64,000 nt of DNA from Anderseniella sp. Alg231-50 (GCF_900149695.1 NZ_LT703003.1:1860001-1924000); one strand, 5' to 3'. Shown: positions 18,852-27,919, counted from the stretch's first letter. Notes: generated by a model not told the origin, from the letters alone. Numbers and translations: made by a program.

Positions 18852-20155
18852 GTGCCACCTTATTGCGCGGACGCACCCTGTCGTTTCGCGACATACCGCA
18901 GTCACACGATGATGAAGCCAGCTATGTTTACGAAGAAGACGGCGCAGTTGTTGTCAGGGACGGTCTGATTGCGGCAAGCGGCAGCTATGAGCAGGTGAGG
19001 GCTCGGTTTGCCGATGCCGATGTCGTCGATCACCGGCCGCATCTGATCCTGCCGGGTTTCATCGACACGCACCTGCATTTTCCGCAAGCCCAGGTCATCG
19101 GGTCGTTCGGCACCAAGCTGCTCGACTGGCTGAATACGTACACGTTTGTCGAGGAGCAGAAATTTGCCGACCCTACGCATTGCGAGCGCATGGCCACGCA
19201 TTTCTTCGACAATCTGCTGCGCAACGGGACAACCACCGCGGTTGCCTATTGTTCCGTTCACAAAGCCTCGGCGGATGCGTTTTTCACTGAAGCTGAACGC
19301 CGCAACCTGCGCATGGTCGGCGGCAAGGTGATGATGGACCGCAATGCGCCCGATGCGCTGTGCGACACACCGCAGTCGGCCTATGATGACAGCAAGGACC
19401 TGATTGCCGCCTGGCATGGCAGGGGCAGGGCGCTTTATGCCATCTCGCCGCGCTTTGCCATCACCTCCACCCCGACACAGCTGGAAATGGCCCAGGCGCT
19501 GGCCGCCGAGCATCCGGAATGTTACCTGCAGACCCACCTGTCGGAAAACCAGGCCGAGATCGAGCTGACGCTGGAATTGTACCAGTCGGCACGGGATTAT
19601 CTCGATGTGTACGAGATGTATGGTCTTTTGGGCGAAAAGAGCCTGTTCGGCCACTGCCTTCACCTGGGTGGACGCGAACGCGCCGCCATGGCCGAGACCG
19701 GGTCCGTGGCGGTTTTCTGCCCCACCTCAAACCTGTTTCTCGGCAGCGGATTGTTTGATGAGGACGGTTTGCGCGAGCACGGGGTGCGCACGGCGATTGC
19801 AACCGATATCGGCGGCGGGACCAGCTATTCCATGCTGAAAACCCTGGACGAGGCATACAAGGTGCTGCAGCTGAAAAACCAGGTGCTCAATCCGCTGAAA
19901 TCGTTCTTCATGATGACGCTCGGCAATGCCCGCGCGCTGCAACTTGACCATCAGATCGGCACGCTTGAAGAGGGCAGCGAAGCCGACCTCGTCGTCCTGA
20001 ATTCACAGGCCACCGCCGCCATGTCCCTGCGCATGGAGACCGTGCGCACGCTTTCTGAAGAACTGTTCGTCTTGCAGACCATGGCCGATGACCGGGCCAT
20101 TGCGGACGTTTATGCGGCAGGCAAGGCCAGGCATCCTGACATCTCCGACCGCTAA
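18848..20155 (+). CDS. guaD: Guanine deaminase
   Basis: 435 residues of the amidohydrolase superfamily. The zinc motif DTHLHFPQ near 72-79, QTHLSENQAEIE near 220, HCLHLGG near 265 and ATDIGGGTSYSML near 316 match bacterial guanine deaminase, which turns guanine into xanthine for XdhAB. The GTG start overlaps the puuD stop by 4 bp, so coupled expression is likely. A 8-bp hairpin follows at 20162. Confidence 0.92.
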   Translation: MSATLLRGRTLSFRDIPQSHDDEASYVYEEDGAVVVRDGLIAASGSYEQVRARFADADVVDHRPHLILPGFIDTHLHFPQAQVIGSFGTKLLDWLNTYTFVEEQKFADPTHCERMATHFFDNLLRNGTTTAVAYCSVHKASADAFFTEAERRNLRMVGGKVMMDRNAPDALCDTPQSAYDDSKDLIAAWHGRGRALYAISPRFAITSTPTQLEMAQALAAEHPECYLQTHLSENQAEIELTLELYQSARDYLDVYEMYGLLGEKSLFGHCLHLGGRERAAMAETGSVAVFCPTSNLFLGSGLFDEDGLREHGVRTAIATDIGGGTSYSMLKTLDEAYKVLQLKNQVLNPLKSFFMMTLGNARALQLDHQIGTLEEGSEADLVVLNSQATAAMSLRMETVRTLSEELFVLQTMADDRAIADVYAAGKARHPDISDR

Positions 20156-20161
20156 CCAATC

Positions 20162-20183
20162 AGAGCGACCGGAACGTCGCTCT
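20162..20183. terminator. Hairpin between guaD and the convergent RraA-like gene
   Basis: A perfect 8-bp stem (AGAGCGAC / GTCGCTCT) with a 6-base loop sits in the 45-bp convergent gap. No T-run follows on either strand, so it may be a weak or Rho-assisted bidirectional terminator. Confidence 0.45.
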
Positions 20184-20200
20184 CTCGCAGATTTCATGCT

Positions 20201-20899
20201 TTAGGTGTGGAATCTGGTTCTATCGCTATCCAGCAGTTCAGCCACGCTGTCTGGAATTTTCAGACCATTCGCCACCTTCGCATCAAGCTCTTCCTCCGCC
20301 TCTCTGACGCGTTCAAGATTGGCCAGTGTTTCGTCTATTCTTTCGAAGGGGACAACAACAACGCCATCGCGGTCCGCGATGATCATATCGCCTGTCTCTA
20401 CCTCCTGGTCTCCTATCTGTATGGGAAAACCCACTGAACCGGGCCCGCTCGCATAGGGAGAAGCAGGGGTCAGGCCCGAGCACCAGACCGGCATGCCCAC
20501 TTCAACAATGCCGGCATAGTCGCGTACGGGACCATCCGTAACGAATCCCACCGCGCCGCAGTTCTTCATCATTCCGGTCACACGGTCGCCCGCCGCGGCG
20601 CAACCCTGATGTGCGGCAAACGCGGATACGACCACATCGCCGTCCTGTATGAACTTCAAAGCAGCAAGCGTTGCCAGGATGTCTGCCGGACCGCAATTGG
20701 CAGTCAGCGCCGGCCCCGCAACCGAACGGTTAAGGTCGCGCCCTTCGCCGAGCGGCTGGATTGCCCTGTTAAGCGCGCCTGATCCAAAAAGCGCATCGAC
20801 GACGAACCCGGTGGGCACACCCTGGAATGCTTCGACCTGGCTACTGCTCGGACGTTTCATGCTGCCGTTGATCGACAAAATCGGTGGCTCTTCAATCAT
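20201..20899 (-). CDS. RraA-fold protein, likely 4-hydroxy-4-methyl-2-oxoglutarate aldolase-like
   Basis: 232 residues of the RraA/dimethylmenaquinone methyltransferase-like superfamily. The metal/oxyanion motif region is present (GFVTDGPVRDY with the RD pair, and DMIIADRDGVVVVP). Members act as HMG/CHA aldolases, as oxaloacetate decarboxylases or as RNase E inhibitors; the fold does not decide. The closest visible logic is a catabolic aldolase. An in-frame ATG 13 codons in (MKRPSSS) is an alternative start. Neighbours give no pathway. Confidence 0.75.
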   Translation of the reverse strand: MIEEPPILSINGSMKRPSSSQVEAFQGVPTGFVVDALFGSGALNRAIQPLGEGRDLNRSVAGPALTANCGPADILATLAALKFIQDGDVVVSAFAAHQGCAAAGDRVTGMMKNCGAVGFVTDGPVRDYAGIVEVGMPVWCSGLTPASPYASGPGSVGFPIQIGDQEVETGDMIIADRDGVVVVPFERIDETLANLERVREAEEELDAKVANGLKIPDSVAELLDSDRTRFHT

Positions 20900-21043
20900 G
20901 GCTCATCCTGTTTGTTGTGGTGCAAATCAAACGATGGCAGGTGCCTTGAACCAAGGCAACGGCTTTGACGTTGTCCAGCGATCAGTTCCCGCATACGGAC
21001 GTGCCTGAATTTGTCCGCATCATTAATTTCCGGGATGAAACAC

Positions 21044-22282
21044 CTAGGCTTTCAGCAGGTCCTTCAGATCAAGATTGATGTCGGAAACCGCATGGGCAGG
21101 CGGTGACTTGCCGGCTTCGATCAGCCGTTTTGCCACCATGTAGGCGCGTGGATCGTTCATGGCGTCGACGGCCAGCAGGTCATCTCCGGCGAAATACCAG
21201 TGCGAGCATGAGGCTTCTTTGCCCTGACGCACTATGATTGAGTCAAAGCCCGTCGACAGTCCGGCGATCTGCAGCTTGGTGTCGTACTGGTCGGACCAGA
21301 ACCAGGGTTTTGCCCTATAAGGCTCGTCGCTTCCCATCACAGTGGAGGCGGCCAGCTGGCCCTGGTCAATGGCGTTGCCGACGCTTTCCAGGCGAAGTTG
21401 TACGCCATTGCGCGGAAAGCAGGCGCAGTCGCCGATGGCCAGAATGTCGGGATCCGACGTGGTGCAGGTGGCGTCGACCGTGATGCCGTTCTCACAGTCA
21501 AGGCCGGCTGCTGCTGCCAGGTCGGCATTTGGCAGGATGCCGATCCCGGCAATGACGAAGTCGATGTCCAGCAATGTCCCGTCCGACAGGGTGGCAGATG
21601 ATACGGAGCCGTTTTTTCCGTGCAGGGCCTCAAGTCCGACGTTCTCGCGGATATCGACACCGTGCGCGCGATGCAGGTCCCTGAAATAGTCCGATGTCTG
21701 GCTGCAGGCGACGCGTTGCAGAATGCGCTCAGCGGCCTCGATCAGGACCGTTTTCACACCGCGCCTGGCTGCCACGGCTGCCGCTTCCAGCCCGATATAG
21801 CCGCCGCCGACAACCAGTCCGCAGCGGCCGGACCTGAATTCAGGCGCAATGGCGTCAGCATCGGCAATCGAGCGCATGTAGTAAATGCCGTCAAGGCCGC
21901 CGGACAGGCCGGGCGGCAGTGTGCGCGGCGTTGAGCCTGTGGCCAGGATGAGTTTGTCGTAGCTGAGGCGGGTGCCATTACCGAATGTGACAGTCTTGTT
22001 GTCCGGTTCGATCCCGGTTGCCCGCATATCCGTTTTCAGCTCAATGCGCTGATCGGGGTAAAACTCAGATGGCCGCAACAACAGGCGGTCAAGCGATATG
22101 TCGCCGAGCAGGTAGGCCTTGGACAGGGGAGGACGCTGATAGGGTGCATGATGTTCATCACCGATCAGGGTGATGTCGCCGAGATAGCCAAGTTCGCGCA
22201 ATCGTGCGCAGAACGAAAAACCGGATTGTCCGGCGCCGATAACGACTGTCTTTTCATCGGATGTGGATGCCGCGTCGCGCAT
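21044..22282 (-). CDS. FAD-dependent ferredoxin reductase-like protein (rhodocoxin reductase/AIF family)
   Basis: 412 residues. Two dinucleotide-binding motifs are seen: FAD at VVIGAGQSGFS near 15 and NAD(P)H at LVVGGGYIGLEAA near 155, with the linking LILATGSTPRTL. The PYQRPPLSK motif is typical of reductases that deliver electrons to a [2Fe-2S] ferredoxin for P450s or ring-hydroxylating oxygenases. No ferredoxin, P450 or oxygenase gene is adjacent, so its partner must lie elsewhere. Confidence 0.85.
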   Translation of the reverse strand: MRDAASTSDEKTVVIGAGQSGFSFCARLRELGYLGDITLIGDEHHAPYQRPPLSKAYLLGDISLDRLLLRPSEFYPDQRIELKTDMRATGIEPDNKTVTFGNGTRLSYDKLILATGSTPRTLPPGLSGGLDGIYYMRSIADADAIAPEFRSGRCGLVVGGGYIGLEAAAVAARRGVKTVLIEAAERILQRVACSQTSDYFRDLHRAHGVDIRENVGLEALHGKNGSVSSATLSDGTLLDIDFVIAGIGILPNADLAAAAGLDCENGITVDATCTTSDPDILAIGDCACFPRNGVQLRLESVGNAIDQGQLAASTVMGSDEPYRAKPWFWSDQYDTKLQIAGLSTGFDSIIVRQGKEASCSHWYFAGDDLLAVDAMNDPRAYMVAKRLIEAGKSPPAHAVSDINLDLKDLLKA

Positions 22283-22360
22283 GTCTTTTCTTTGACCCTA
22301 ACAAACCGCAGGCGTCAATTGACACTGTTTTTCAGTGTGCCGCAATATCCAAAATGGGTG

Positions 22361-22537
22361 TCAGGGGAGCAGGCGTTCCATGGCGGACAGGACACCGAGA
22401 ACTTCGCAGGTTGAAGGACCCAGGCCGATCTCCTGGCCGCTGTGCGGGCCGGGGCGGCGGTAGTTTTCAGGTACGCCGACAACGTTTGCGTCGGCTGAGC
22501 GGGCAGGCGAGCTTGTGATTGTGTGTGGGCGGTACAT
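22361..22537 (-). CDS. Small hypothetical protein, 58 residues
   Basis: In the 385-bp space between the flavoprotein and a small membrane-protein gene. The ATG at 22537 gives a 58-residue product (MYRPHTITSSPAR...), with codon third positions rich in G/C like its neighbours. AAAGGA lies too far upstream to be an obvious ribosome site; an earlier ATG at 22582 has none. No family or domain recognised; no signal peptide or membrane segment. Could be a chance frame. Confidence 0.35.
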   Translation of the reverse strand: MYRPHTITSSPARSADANVVGVPENYRRPGPHSGQEIGLGPSTCEVLGVLSAMERLLP

Positions 22538-22667
22538 GGCGGTGGTCTTTCTCTGGTCCTTTGTGGGTTTGTTTATGCTCATGAATGTAGCGCAGCCAAC
22601 CTGAACCGGATGTGAACTATGTCACAAGCTGGCGTTCATGTTCGGACGCGGTGACAACCATTTTGAT

Positions 22668-22883
22668 CTAGCGGGGATTGACGTCATACAACGTCAGCAG
22701 ATGGACTACGGCCAGAACGGCCAGGAAAGCACCGGCCAGCAGAAATGGCGTGGTCGGCCAGATGGAGACGTCCATCGACTTGCTTGGTTTGCTTTCACGC
22801 CAGCACATCAACACAACAAGCAGCACGCCGAAGCCGAATACGCTCCAGGTTATGGCGATCTCACTTGGAATTAACGATGACAT
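22668..22883 (-). CDS. Small two-helix membrane protein, 71 residues
   Basis: From ATG 22883 the product has two hydrophobic helices, roughly residues 8-25 (ITWSVFGFGVLLVVLMCW) and 43-62 (FLLAGAFLAVLAVVHLLTL), joined by a charged loop. The frame is open further upstream, but that extension reads as non-coding. It is unrelated to any family I recognise. It lies opposite rpmJ, 180 bp away, and may share that promoter region. Confidence 0.55.
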   Translation of the reverse strand: MSSLIPSEIAITWSVFGFGVLLVVLMCWRESKPSKSMDVSIWPTTPFLLAGAFLAVLAVVHLLTLYDVNPR

Positions 22884-23062
22884 GTGAACCGAGTGCCTGA
22901 CTGTTAAGTGGTCGTTGTCGAAAGTGTGATATAAGGCGAACGAACTGAATTTGCAGTAGTTGACACTTGGCATTCGCGCAACTATGTTCCGCCCAATTAT
23001 TTCGCAGGCCGCGCCGGGTTTGAAAACTGCTCGCGCGGCTTTGATTATGAGAGACCGGTCAG

Positions 23063-23188
23063 ATGAAAATCCGCAATTCCTTGAAATCACTTGCCAAGCG
23101 CCACCGCGCTAACCGCGTTGTTCGCCGCCGTGGCCGTTTGTATGTCATCAACAAAGTCAACCCGCGCTTCAAGGCGCGCCAGGGCTGA
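23063..23188 (+). CDS. rpmJ: 50S ribosomal protein L36, 41-residue form
   Basis: A 41-codon gene encoding [20 protein letters not shown] and onward to a C-terminus FKARQG. It is the alphaproteobacterial long form of L36; the zinc-binding cysteine pattern of the short form is missing, as usual for this type. It stands alone with its own strong terminator at 23239. Confidence 0.96.
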   Translation: MKIRNSLKSLAKRHRANRVVRRRGRLYVINKVNPRFKARQG

Positions 23189-23238
23189 TTGGCTGAATTT
23201 TGCCCGTAACGGGCAATTGACATCACCTGAATTTGAAG

Positions 23239-23268
23239 ACGCCGCAGATGCTTCTGCGGCGTTTTTGT
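23239..23268 (+). terminator. Strong Rho-independent terminator of rpmJ
   Basis: A perfect 10-bp stem (ACGCCGCAGA / TCTGCGGCGT) with a 4-base loop is followed by TTTTTG, 50 bp after the rpmJ stop. Confidence 0.93.
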
Positions 23269-23375
23269 TTGGCTGGAGAGGCTAAATATATCGTATTTTC
23301 AACTGGTTGAAGCTGGAGGCGGTCCAAATCCACATGCACTTTTGCTTGCCTCGTTCAGGTGCTAGACTTTTCGTC

Positions 23376-24011
23376 ATGATAAAAGGTCCAGCGAAGTCAT
23401 TGATATGTGCCGCCGTCATTGCCGGGCCGGCAGTTTTGGCGCCCGTATTTGCCCAGCAGGCCGGAGAAGCACACCAGATGCCGGGGCAGGGCCTTGGTCC
23501 GGGATTGCATAATCCGGATGCCAACGCTGATTCCGCCGAAGTGCTTGATCGTTTGTTTGGCCAGTTGCGGCAGGTAGACGATGAGAAGTCGGCACAGTTG
23601 CTGGAAAACGCCATCCAGGCATTGTGGCTGCGTTCCGGCAGTCCGACAGCCGACCTGCTGATGAAGCAGGCAGGCGATGCCATGAGCGAACGGCAATATG
23701 GCGCGGCACTGGTTATCCTGGACACAGTGGTAGAGCAGAACCCGGATTTCGCCGAAGGCTGGAACCGGCGCGCAACACTGCACTTCCTGCGCGGTGACTT
23801 CACAAGCTCCTTGAGTGACATTGACCAGGTGCTGTCGCTGGAACCACGCCATTATGGCGCCCTGTCGGGCCAGGGAGCGATTTTCAAGCAGCGCGGTGAC
23901 GGTCGCAAGGCCCTGCGCGCCTTGCGCCGCGCCCGCACGGTGAACCCGCGCCTGAAGAACGTGGACGAACGCATTCGCGAACTCGAGCAGGAATTCGACC
24001 AGAAGATTTAG
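23376..24011 (+). CDS. Exported tetratricopeptide-repeat protein
   Basis: 211 residues from ATG 23376; the upstream ATG at 23307 would add residues unlike a signal peptide. The N-terminus (MIKGPAKSLICAAVIAGPAV) is a signal sequence, cleavage probably near VFAQQ. At least two TPR-like units follow (AALVILDTVVEQNPDFAEGW; FTSSLSDIDQVLSLEPRHYG). Probably a periplasmic scaffolding protein; partners unknown. Short C-terminal charged helix (RIRELEQEFDQKI). Confidence 0.78.
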   Translation: MIKGPAKSLICAAVIAGPAVLAPVFAQQAGEAHQMPGQGLGPGLHNPDANADSAEVLDRLFGQLRQVDDEKSAQLLENAIQALWLRSGSPTADLLMKQAGDAMSERQYGAALVILDTVVEQNPDFAEGWNRRATLHFLRGDFTSSLSDIDQVLSLEPRHYGALSGQGAIFKQRGDGRKALRALRRARTVNPRLKNVDERIRELEQEFDQKI

Positions 24012-24080
24012 CAGTTGGTTTCGGATTGTCGCCCGCGTGCCCTGATCCTGGAGCACTGCCTTGCGTGGCAGGATGGCGGA

Positions 24081-25508
24081 TTACTGTGCCGGCGCGGTGA
24101 CCCTGGCCACACGCAGCATGTTGGTCTTGCCCGGCGTGCGCAGGGGGACACCTGCGGTGATGACGATGTGATCGCCGACCTTGGCGATTTTCTCATCGCG
24201 TGAAATCTTGACGGCGCGCTGTACCATGTCGTCCAGGTCATGGGCATCTTCGGTGTGCATGCAGTGCAGGCCCCACACGACGGCCAGCCGGCGGCCGGTG
24301 GTAATGTTGGGTGTCAGCGCAATGACCGGCATGTCAGGGCGTTCACGCGCCACCCGCAGGCCGGTCGAGCCTGACCCGGTGTAACACACGATAGCTGACA
24401 CATTGAGTGTTTCAGCCACCGTGCGTGCCGCATTGGAAATGGCGTCGGCACTGGTCGGCTGGGGTTCGGTGCGGGCATTCTTGATGATGTTGGCGTAAAG
24501 CGGGTCGCGCTCGATGGATTGCGCAATCTTGTCCATCGTGGCGACAGCTTCCTCGGGCCACTGGCCAGCGGCTGATTCAGCCGACAGCATGATCGCGTCG
24601 GCGCCTTCGAACAGGGCGGTTGCGACGTCCGATACTTCAGCACGGGTCGGCACAGGCTCCTGGATCATGCTTTCCAGCATCTGGGTGGCCACCACGACCG
24701 GCTTGCCGGCGCGGCGGCATGCCCGCACCATGCGCTTCTGCCAGCCCGGCACGGATTCCAGCGGCAGTTCAACACCAAGGTCGCCGCGTGCCACCATGAC
24801 GGCATCGGTCTGTTCGATAATGTCGTCCAGGTAATTGAGTGCCGACGGTTTCTCGACCTTGACCATGATGCCGGCCCTGTCGCCGATAATGGCGCGAGCC
24901 TCGGCGACGTCAGACGGCTGTTGCACGAACGACAGCGCGACCCAGTCGATGTCCAGCGTCAGGGCATAATCGAGGTCAGCGAGGTCTTTCTCCGTCAACG
25001 GTGTGAGCGGGATGATCGTGTCGGGCAGGTTGACCCCTTTGCGCGCCGACAGGATGCCGCCGAAAATTACCCGCGTCTCGATTTTCTTATCACTGGCAGA
25101 CGTGACTTCGAGCCGGATACGTCCGTCATTGAGGAGCAGGTTCTCACCGGGCTTGACTGCCTGGAAGATTTCCGGATGGGGCAGGTGAACACGGGTTTCA
25201 TCGCCCGGCGTCTCGTCCATGTCGAGAATGAACGTATCGCCCGCATTGATGGAGACCTCATCGGTGGCAAAGGTGTCGATGCGCAGCTTTGGGCCTTGCA
25301 GGTCCACAAGCACGGCAATGGGGCGCGAGTGTTTCTTCTCGACCCGGCGGATGATGTCGTAGCGGGCCTTGAGATTGGGATGATCGGAATGGCTCATATT
25401 GATGCGGAACACATCCACACCTGCGAGAAACAGCTTCTCGATCATGTCTTCGGTTTCGGACGCGGGCCCCAGGGTTGCGATAATCTTCGCCTGTCTTTGC
25501 CGCCTCAC
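24081..25508 (-). CDS. pyk: Pyruvate kinase
   Basis: 475 residues, full length for the enzyme that converts phosphoenolpyruvate and ADP to pyruvate and ATP. Seen: KIIATLGPASE at the N-terminus, INMSHSDH, MVARGDLGVELPLE (metal/PEP site) and MLESMI after it, then the C-terminal allosteric domain (VCYTGSGSTGLRVA). GTG start at 25508 with a GGTAGGGA site. It heads the conserved pyk-DUF1036 neighbourhood. Confidence 0.96.
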   Translation of the reverse strand: MRRQRQAKIIATLGPASETEDMIEKLFLAGVDVFRINMSHSDHPNLKARYDIIRRVEKKHSRPIAVLVDLQGPKLRIDTFATDEVSINAGDTFILDMDETPGDETRVHLPHPEIFQAVKPGENLLLNDGRIRLEVTSASDKKIETRVIFGGILSARKGVNLPDTIIPLTPLTEKDLADLDYALTLDIDWVALSFVQQPSDVAEARAIIGDRAGIMVKVEKPSALNYLDDIIEQTDAVMVARGDLGVELPLESVPGWQKRMVRACRRAGKPVVVATQMLESMIQEPVPTRAEVSDVATALFEGADAIMLSAESAAGQWPEEAVATMDKIAQSIERDPLYANIIKNARTEPQPTSADAISNAARTVAETLNVSAIVCYTGSGSTGLRVARERPDMPVIALTPNITTGRRLAVVWGLHCMHTEDAHDLDDMVQRAVKISRDEKIAKVGDHIVITAGVPLRTPGKTNMLRVARVTAPAQ

Positions 25509-25547
25509 GTCCCTACCACCTTGTTATTCTTGTTACCCGACCGGGTC

Positions 25548-25991
25548 CTATTGGGTTGCAGCAGGAGCCGGTTGGGTTTTTGCGCCTTCAAGCCTGATGG
25601 TCCAATCGGTGTTCTCACCGGTGTCCACTTCAAAGAAACCGGTTTGCTTGTAACCGCGTTCCTGACAGCTTTTTAAACCACGGATTGTGAAGAGTTTATC
25701 ACGGCTGCACATTTGCGCGTTTCCGCCCCAGGACCCGCCATTGTCATAGTCAACCGCGTAGATGTAGTACCAGCGCGCGATCAGCGGGCCCTTCAGCAGC
25801 GTTTCACAGGCATTGGCGGCAATGTTCCACCAGCCTTCGGAGGCCCAACCCTGCTGGTCCTTGTAGCCCAGGGCTACGCCAACGCGGCTGGGTGTCAAAT
25901 TGCAAAGTTTGAGGTCTGCGTGTGCAGGTGCCGGCTGTACAAAAAATGCCGGAGCAGCAACAGCCAAGGCAAGAAGAAGTGAGCGCTTCAT
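25548..25991 (-). CDS. Exported DUF1036 protein
   Basis: 147 residues from ATG 25991, giving a clean signal peptide (MKRSLLLALAVAAPAFFVQP, cleavage near AHA). The mature part (LKLCNLTPSRVGVALGYKD, WWNIAANACETLL) matches DUF1036, small periplasmic proteins of unknown role that commonly sit upstream of pyk in rhizobia. Several cysteines suggest disulfides. Same strand as pyk, 39 bp away, so probably co-transcribed. Confidence 0.88.
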   Translation of the reverse strand: MKRSLLLALAVAAPAFFVQPAPAHADLKLCNLTPSRVGVALGYKDQQGWASEGWWNIAANACETLLKGPLIARWYYIYAVDYDNGGSWGGNAQMCSRDKLFTIRGLKSCQERGYKQTGFFEVDTGENTDWTIRLEGAKTQPAPAATQ

Positions 25992-26279
25992 ATGCAGTCT
26001 TTCCCAGTGACGAAGGCACAACAAGGCGCTACGTCATCCATCCCTATTCGAATCCTGTCCAGCCATCATCAGTGTGACGACATAACCGATTGATGCCAAG
26101 TGTATTGTGACGGCGAAACCCCGGTTTGGCCAACCCCAAATTGCCATCGCAAAAATGGCGGTTCAATGACATGATCACACATCGCGACATTACAACTTAT
26201 CAACGTGTTCTGCGATCCGGTCAAGCATACTTCATGCATGGTGGACAATCGCAGGGCTAGTTCTATAGTCCAACGTATC

Positions 26280-27128
26280 ATGAACATAGTCTCGCCTGTT
26301 TCTCATACTGGTCCGCGCATGACCGCAGACGTTTCCGGATTTGACAGTCACTACGTGTTGCCGGGTGACCGCGGCCCGGGGATTCTGCTGGTTTGTGATC
26401 ATGCCAGAAGTGCATTGCCCGCGGCCTATGGTGATCTCGGCCTGCCGGCATCGGAGTTTGACCGGCACATTGCTTATGACATCGGGGTCGAAGCCGTTGT
26501 AAACGGTTTGTCGGCGAGGCTGGGCCTGCCGGCAGTGCTGTCGTGTTTCTCCAGGTTGCTGATCGACCCCAACCGCGGTGTCAGTGACCCGACGCTGATC
26601 ATGCAATTGTCTGACGGAGCGGTGGTGCCGGGAAACCGCGATATCGACGATGCGGAGCGGAATTTCAGACTGTCTCACTTCTACCGGCCCTATCATGACG
26701 CTATCGATGCGGAAATTGATGCAGCGATTGCAGAAGGCTCACCTCCGGTACTGATCTCGGTGCACAGCTTTACACAGGCGTGGAAAGGGTTGGCCCGTCC
26801 CTGGCATGCCGGCCTTTTGTGGGAGGATGACCGGCGCTGTTCTGATCTGTTCATTCAGGCATTGTCGGCAGATCCCAACCTGATTGTCGGAGACAACGAA
26901 CCCTATGCAGGCGGGCTTTCCGGAGACACCATGAACATGCATGCAGTCAGGCGCGGGCTGCCTCATACGCTGCTGGAGATCCGTCAGGATCTGATCTCGG
27001 ATGATAAGGGCGTATCACAATGGATTGAGCGGCTGGCGGGTGCTATTGAAGCGATGATTGCCAATGGCCAGATCAAGCCACTGAGGCACCGTGAACCGGT
27101 GCAGCAACAACCTGCGGGAGACAGATGA
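26280..27128 (+). CDS. N-formylglutamate amidohydrolase family protein
   Basis: 282 residues from ATG 26280; an ATG at 26319 is an equally possible start and neither has a clear ribosome site. The motifs LLVCDHARSALP, LIDPNRGVSDP and ISVHSFTQAW identify the FGase/HutG2 fold, which hydrolyses N-formylglutamate in histidine degradation; other hut genes are absent, so a different N-acyl substrate is possible. Stop overlaps the DUF1244 start by ATGA. Confidence 0.87.
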   Translation: MNIVSPVSHTGPRMTADVSGFDSHYVLPGDRGPGILLVCDHARSALPAAYGDLGLPASEFDRHIAYDIGVEAVVNGLSARLGLPAVLSCFSRLLIDPNRGVSDPTLIMQLSDGAVVPGNRDIDDAERNFRLSHFYRPYHDAIDAEIDAAIAEGSPPVLISVHSFTQAWKGLARPWHAGLLWEDDRRCSDLFIQALSADPNLIVGDNEPYAGGLSGDTMNMHAVRRGLPHTLLEIRQDLISDDKGVSQWIERLAGAIEAMIANGQIKPLRHREPVQQQPAGDR

Positions 27129-27427
27129 AGATGGACCAGAAAACCAAGACCGAACTGGAGGCGGCTGCATTTCGCCGCCTTGTCGCACATTTGCGCGAGC
27201 GTACCGACGTGCAAAACATTGACCTGATGAACCTGGGCGGGTTTTGCCGCAACTGCCTGTCCAACTGGCTCAAAGATGCTGCGGATGAATCAGGTATTGC
27301 GCTGGACAAGGAAGCCGCGCGCGAGCATGTCTATGGCATGCCGTATGCCCAGTGGAAGGCCACCTATCAGACCGAGGCCACTCCCGCCCAGGCAGAGGCG
27401 TTTGCGAAGTCGCATACTGATCACTAG
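27125..27427 (+). CDS. DUF1244 protein
   Basis: 100 residues, all of DUF1244, a small all-helical family with the conserved LGGFCRNCLSNWLKDAA motif (two cysteines near 41 and 44) and YGMPYAQWK. Function not established. Starts in an ATGA overlap with the amidohydrolase gene; its stop codon lies inside the RIME-like repeat that follows, so that repeat marks the gene's exact end. Confidence 0.92.
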   Translation: MKMDQKTKTELEAAAFRRLVAHLRERTDVQNIDLMNLGGFCRNCLSNWLKDAADESGIALDKEAAREHVYGMPYAQWKATYQTEATPAQAEAFAKSHTDH

Positions 27428-27534
27428 AGCAACATGGGTTCAATTGAACCCATAAAGTTGCTCTAGCACTTTTAAAGCGATCAGTTTTATGGTTTTTGAT
27501 TGATTCAATCAAAACCATACTGATCTAGTGCAAC
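27424..27534 (+). repeat. RIME-like intergenic mosaic element, copy 1
   Basis: Two large palindromes in tandem. The first (27424-27466) has arms CTAGAGCAAC / GTTGCTCTAG around a perfect 16-bp core GGGTTCAATTGAACCC. The second (27479-27525) has arms GATCAG / CTGATC around ATGGTTTT...AAAACCAT. Length and two-palindrome layout match the rhizobial RIME repeats as I know them. Related copies are at 32947 and 62211. It lies between the DUF1244 and gapR genes and would fold strongly in RNA. Confidence 0.8.
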
Positions 27535-27578
27535 ACGTTCAAACGAGCGCCCAGAGTAGATAGAACGGACCTGAATCC

Positions 27579-27866
27579 ATGGATACCAAGACAAGTTTCG
27601 CGCAGGGCCAGCTTCGCAGCCTGATCGAACGCATTGAGCGGCTTGAAGAAGAAAAGAAGGCAATCGCGGCTGATATCAAGGAAATCTATGGTGAAGCCAA
27701 ATCCAATGGTTTCGACACCAAGATCATGCGAAAGGTCGTCAGCCTGCGCAAGAAAGACAGTGCGGAACGCCAGGAGGAAGAGGCGATCCTCGACCTTTAC
27801 CTCAGCGCGCTTGGCATGCTTCCGGCAGACAGCGGCGGGCAGGACGATGCTGCCGCAGCGGAATGA
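27579..27866 (+). CDS. gapR: DUF2312/UPF0335 protein, GapR-type nucleoid-associated protein
   Basis: 95 residues. The coiled-coil start ([20 protein letters not shown]) and the [16 protein letters not shown] segment are the hallmark of DUF2312, whose Caulobacter member GapR is a chromosome-bound protein that recognises overtwisted, AT-rich DNA ahead of polymerases. The product has the same length class. Preceded by a RIME-like element and its own promoter region; context with pyk and DUF1036 is conserved in rhizobia. Confidence 0.9.
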   Translation: MDTKTSFAQGQLRSLIERIERLEEEKKAIAADIKEIYGEAKSNGFDTKIMRKVVSLRKKDSAERQEEEAILDLYLSALGMLPADSGGQDDAAAAE

Positions 27867-27919
27867 GTGAACGCAGATAAAGGCTATGATTGCCGCTCAA
27901 TAAGCGAGGCTGGAATTCG

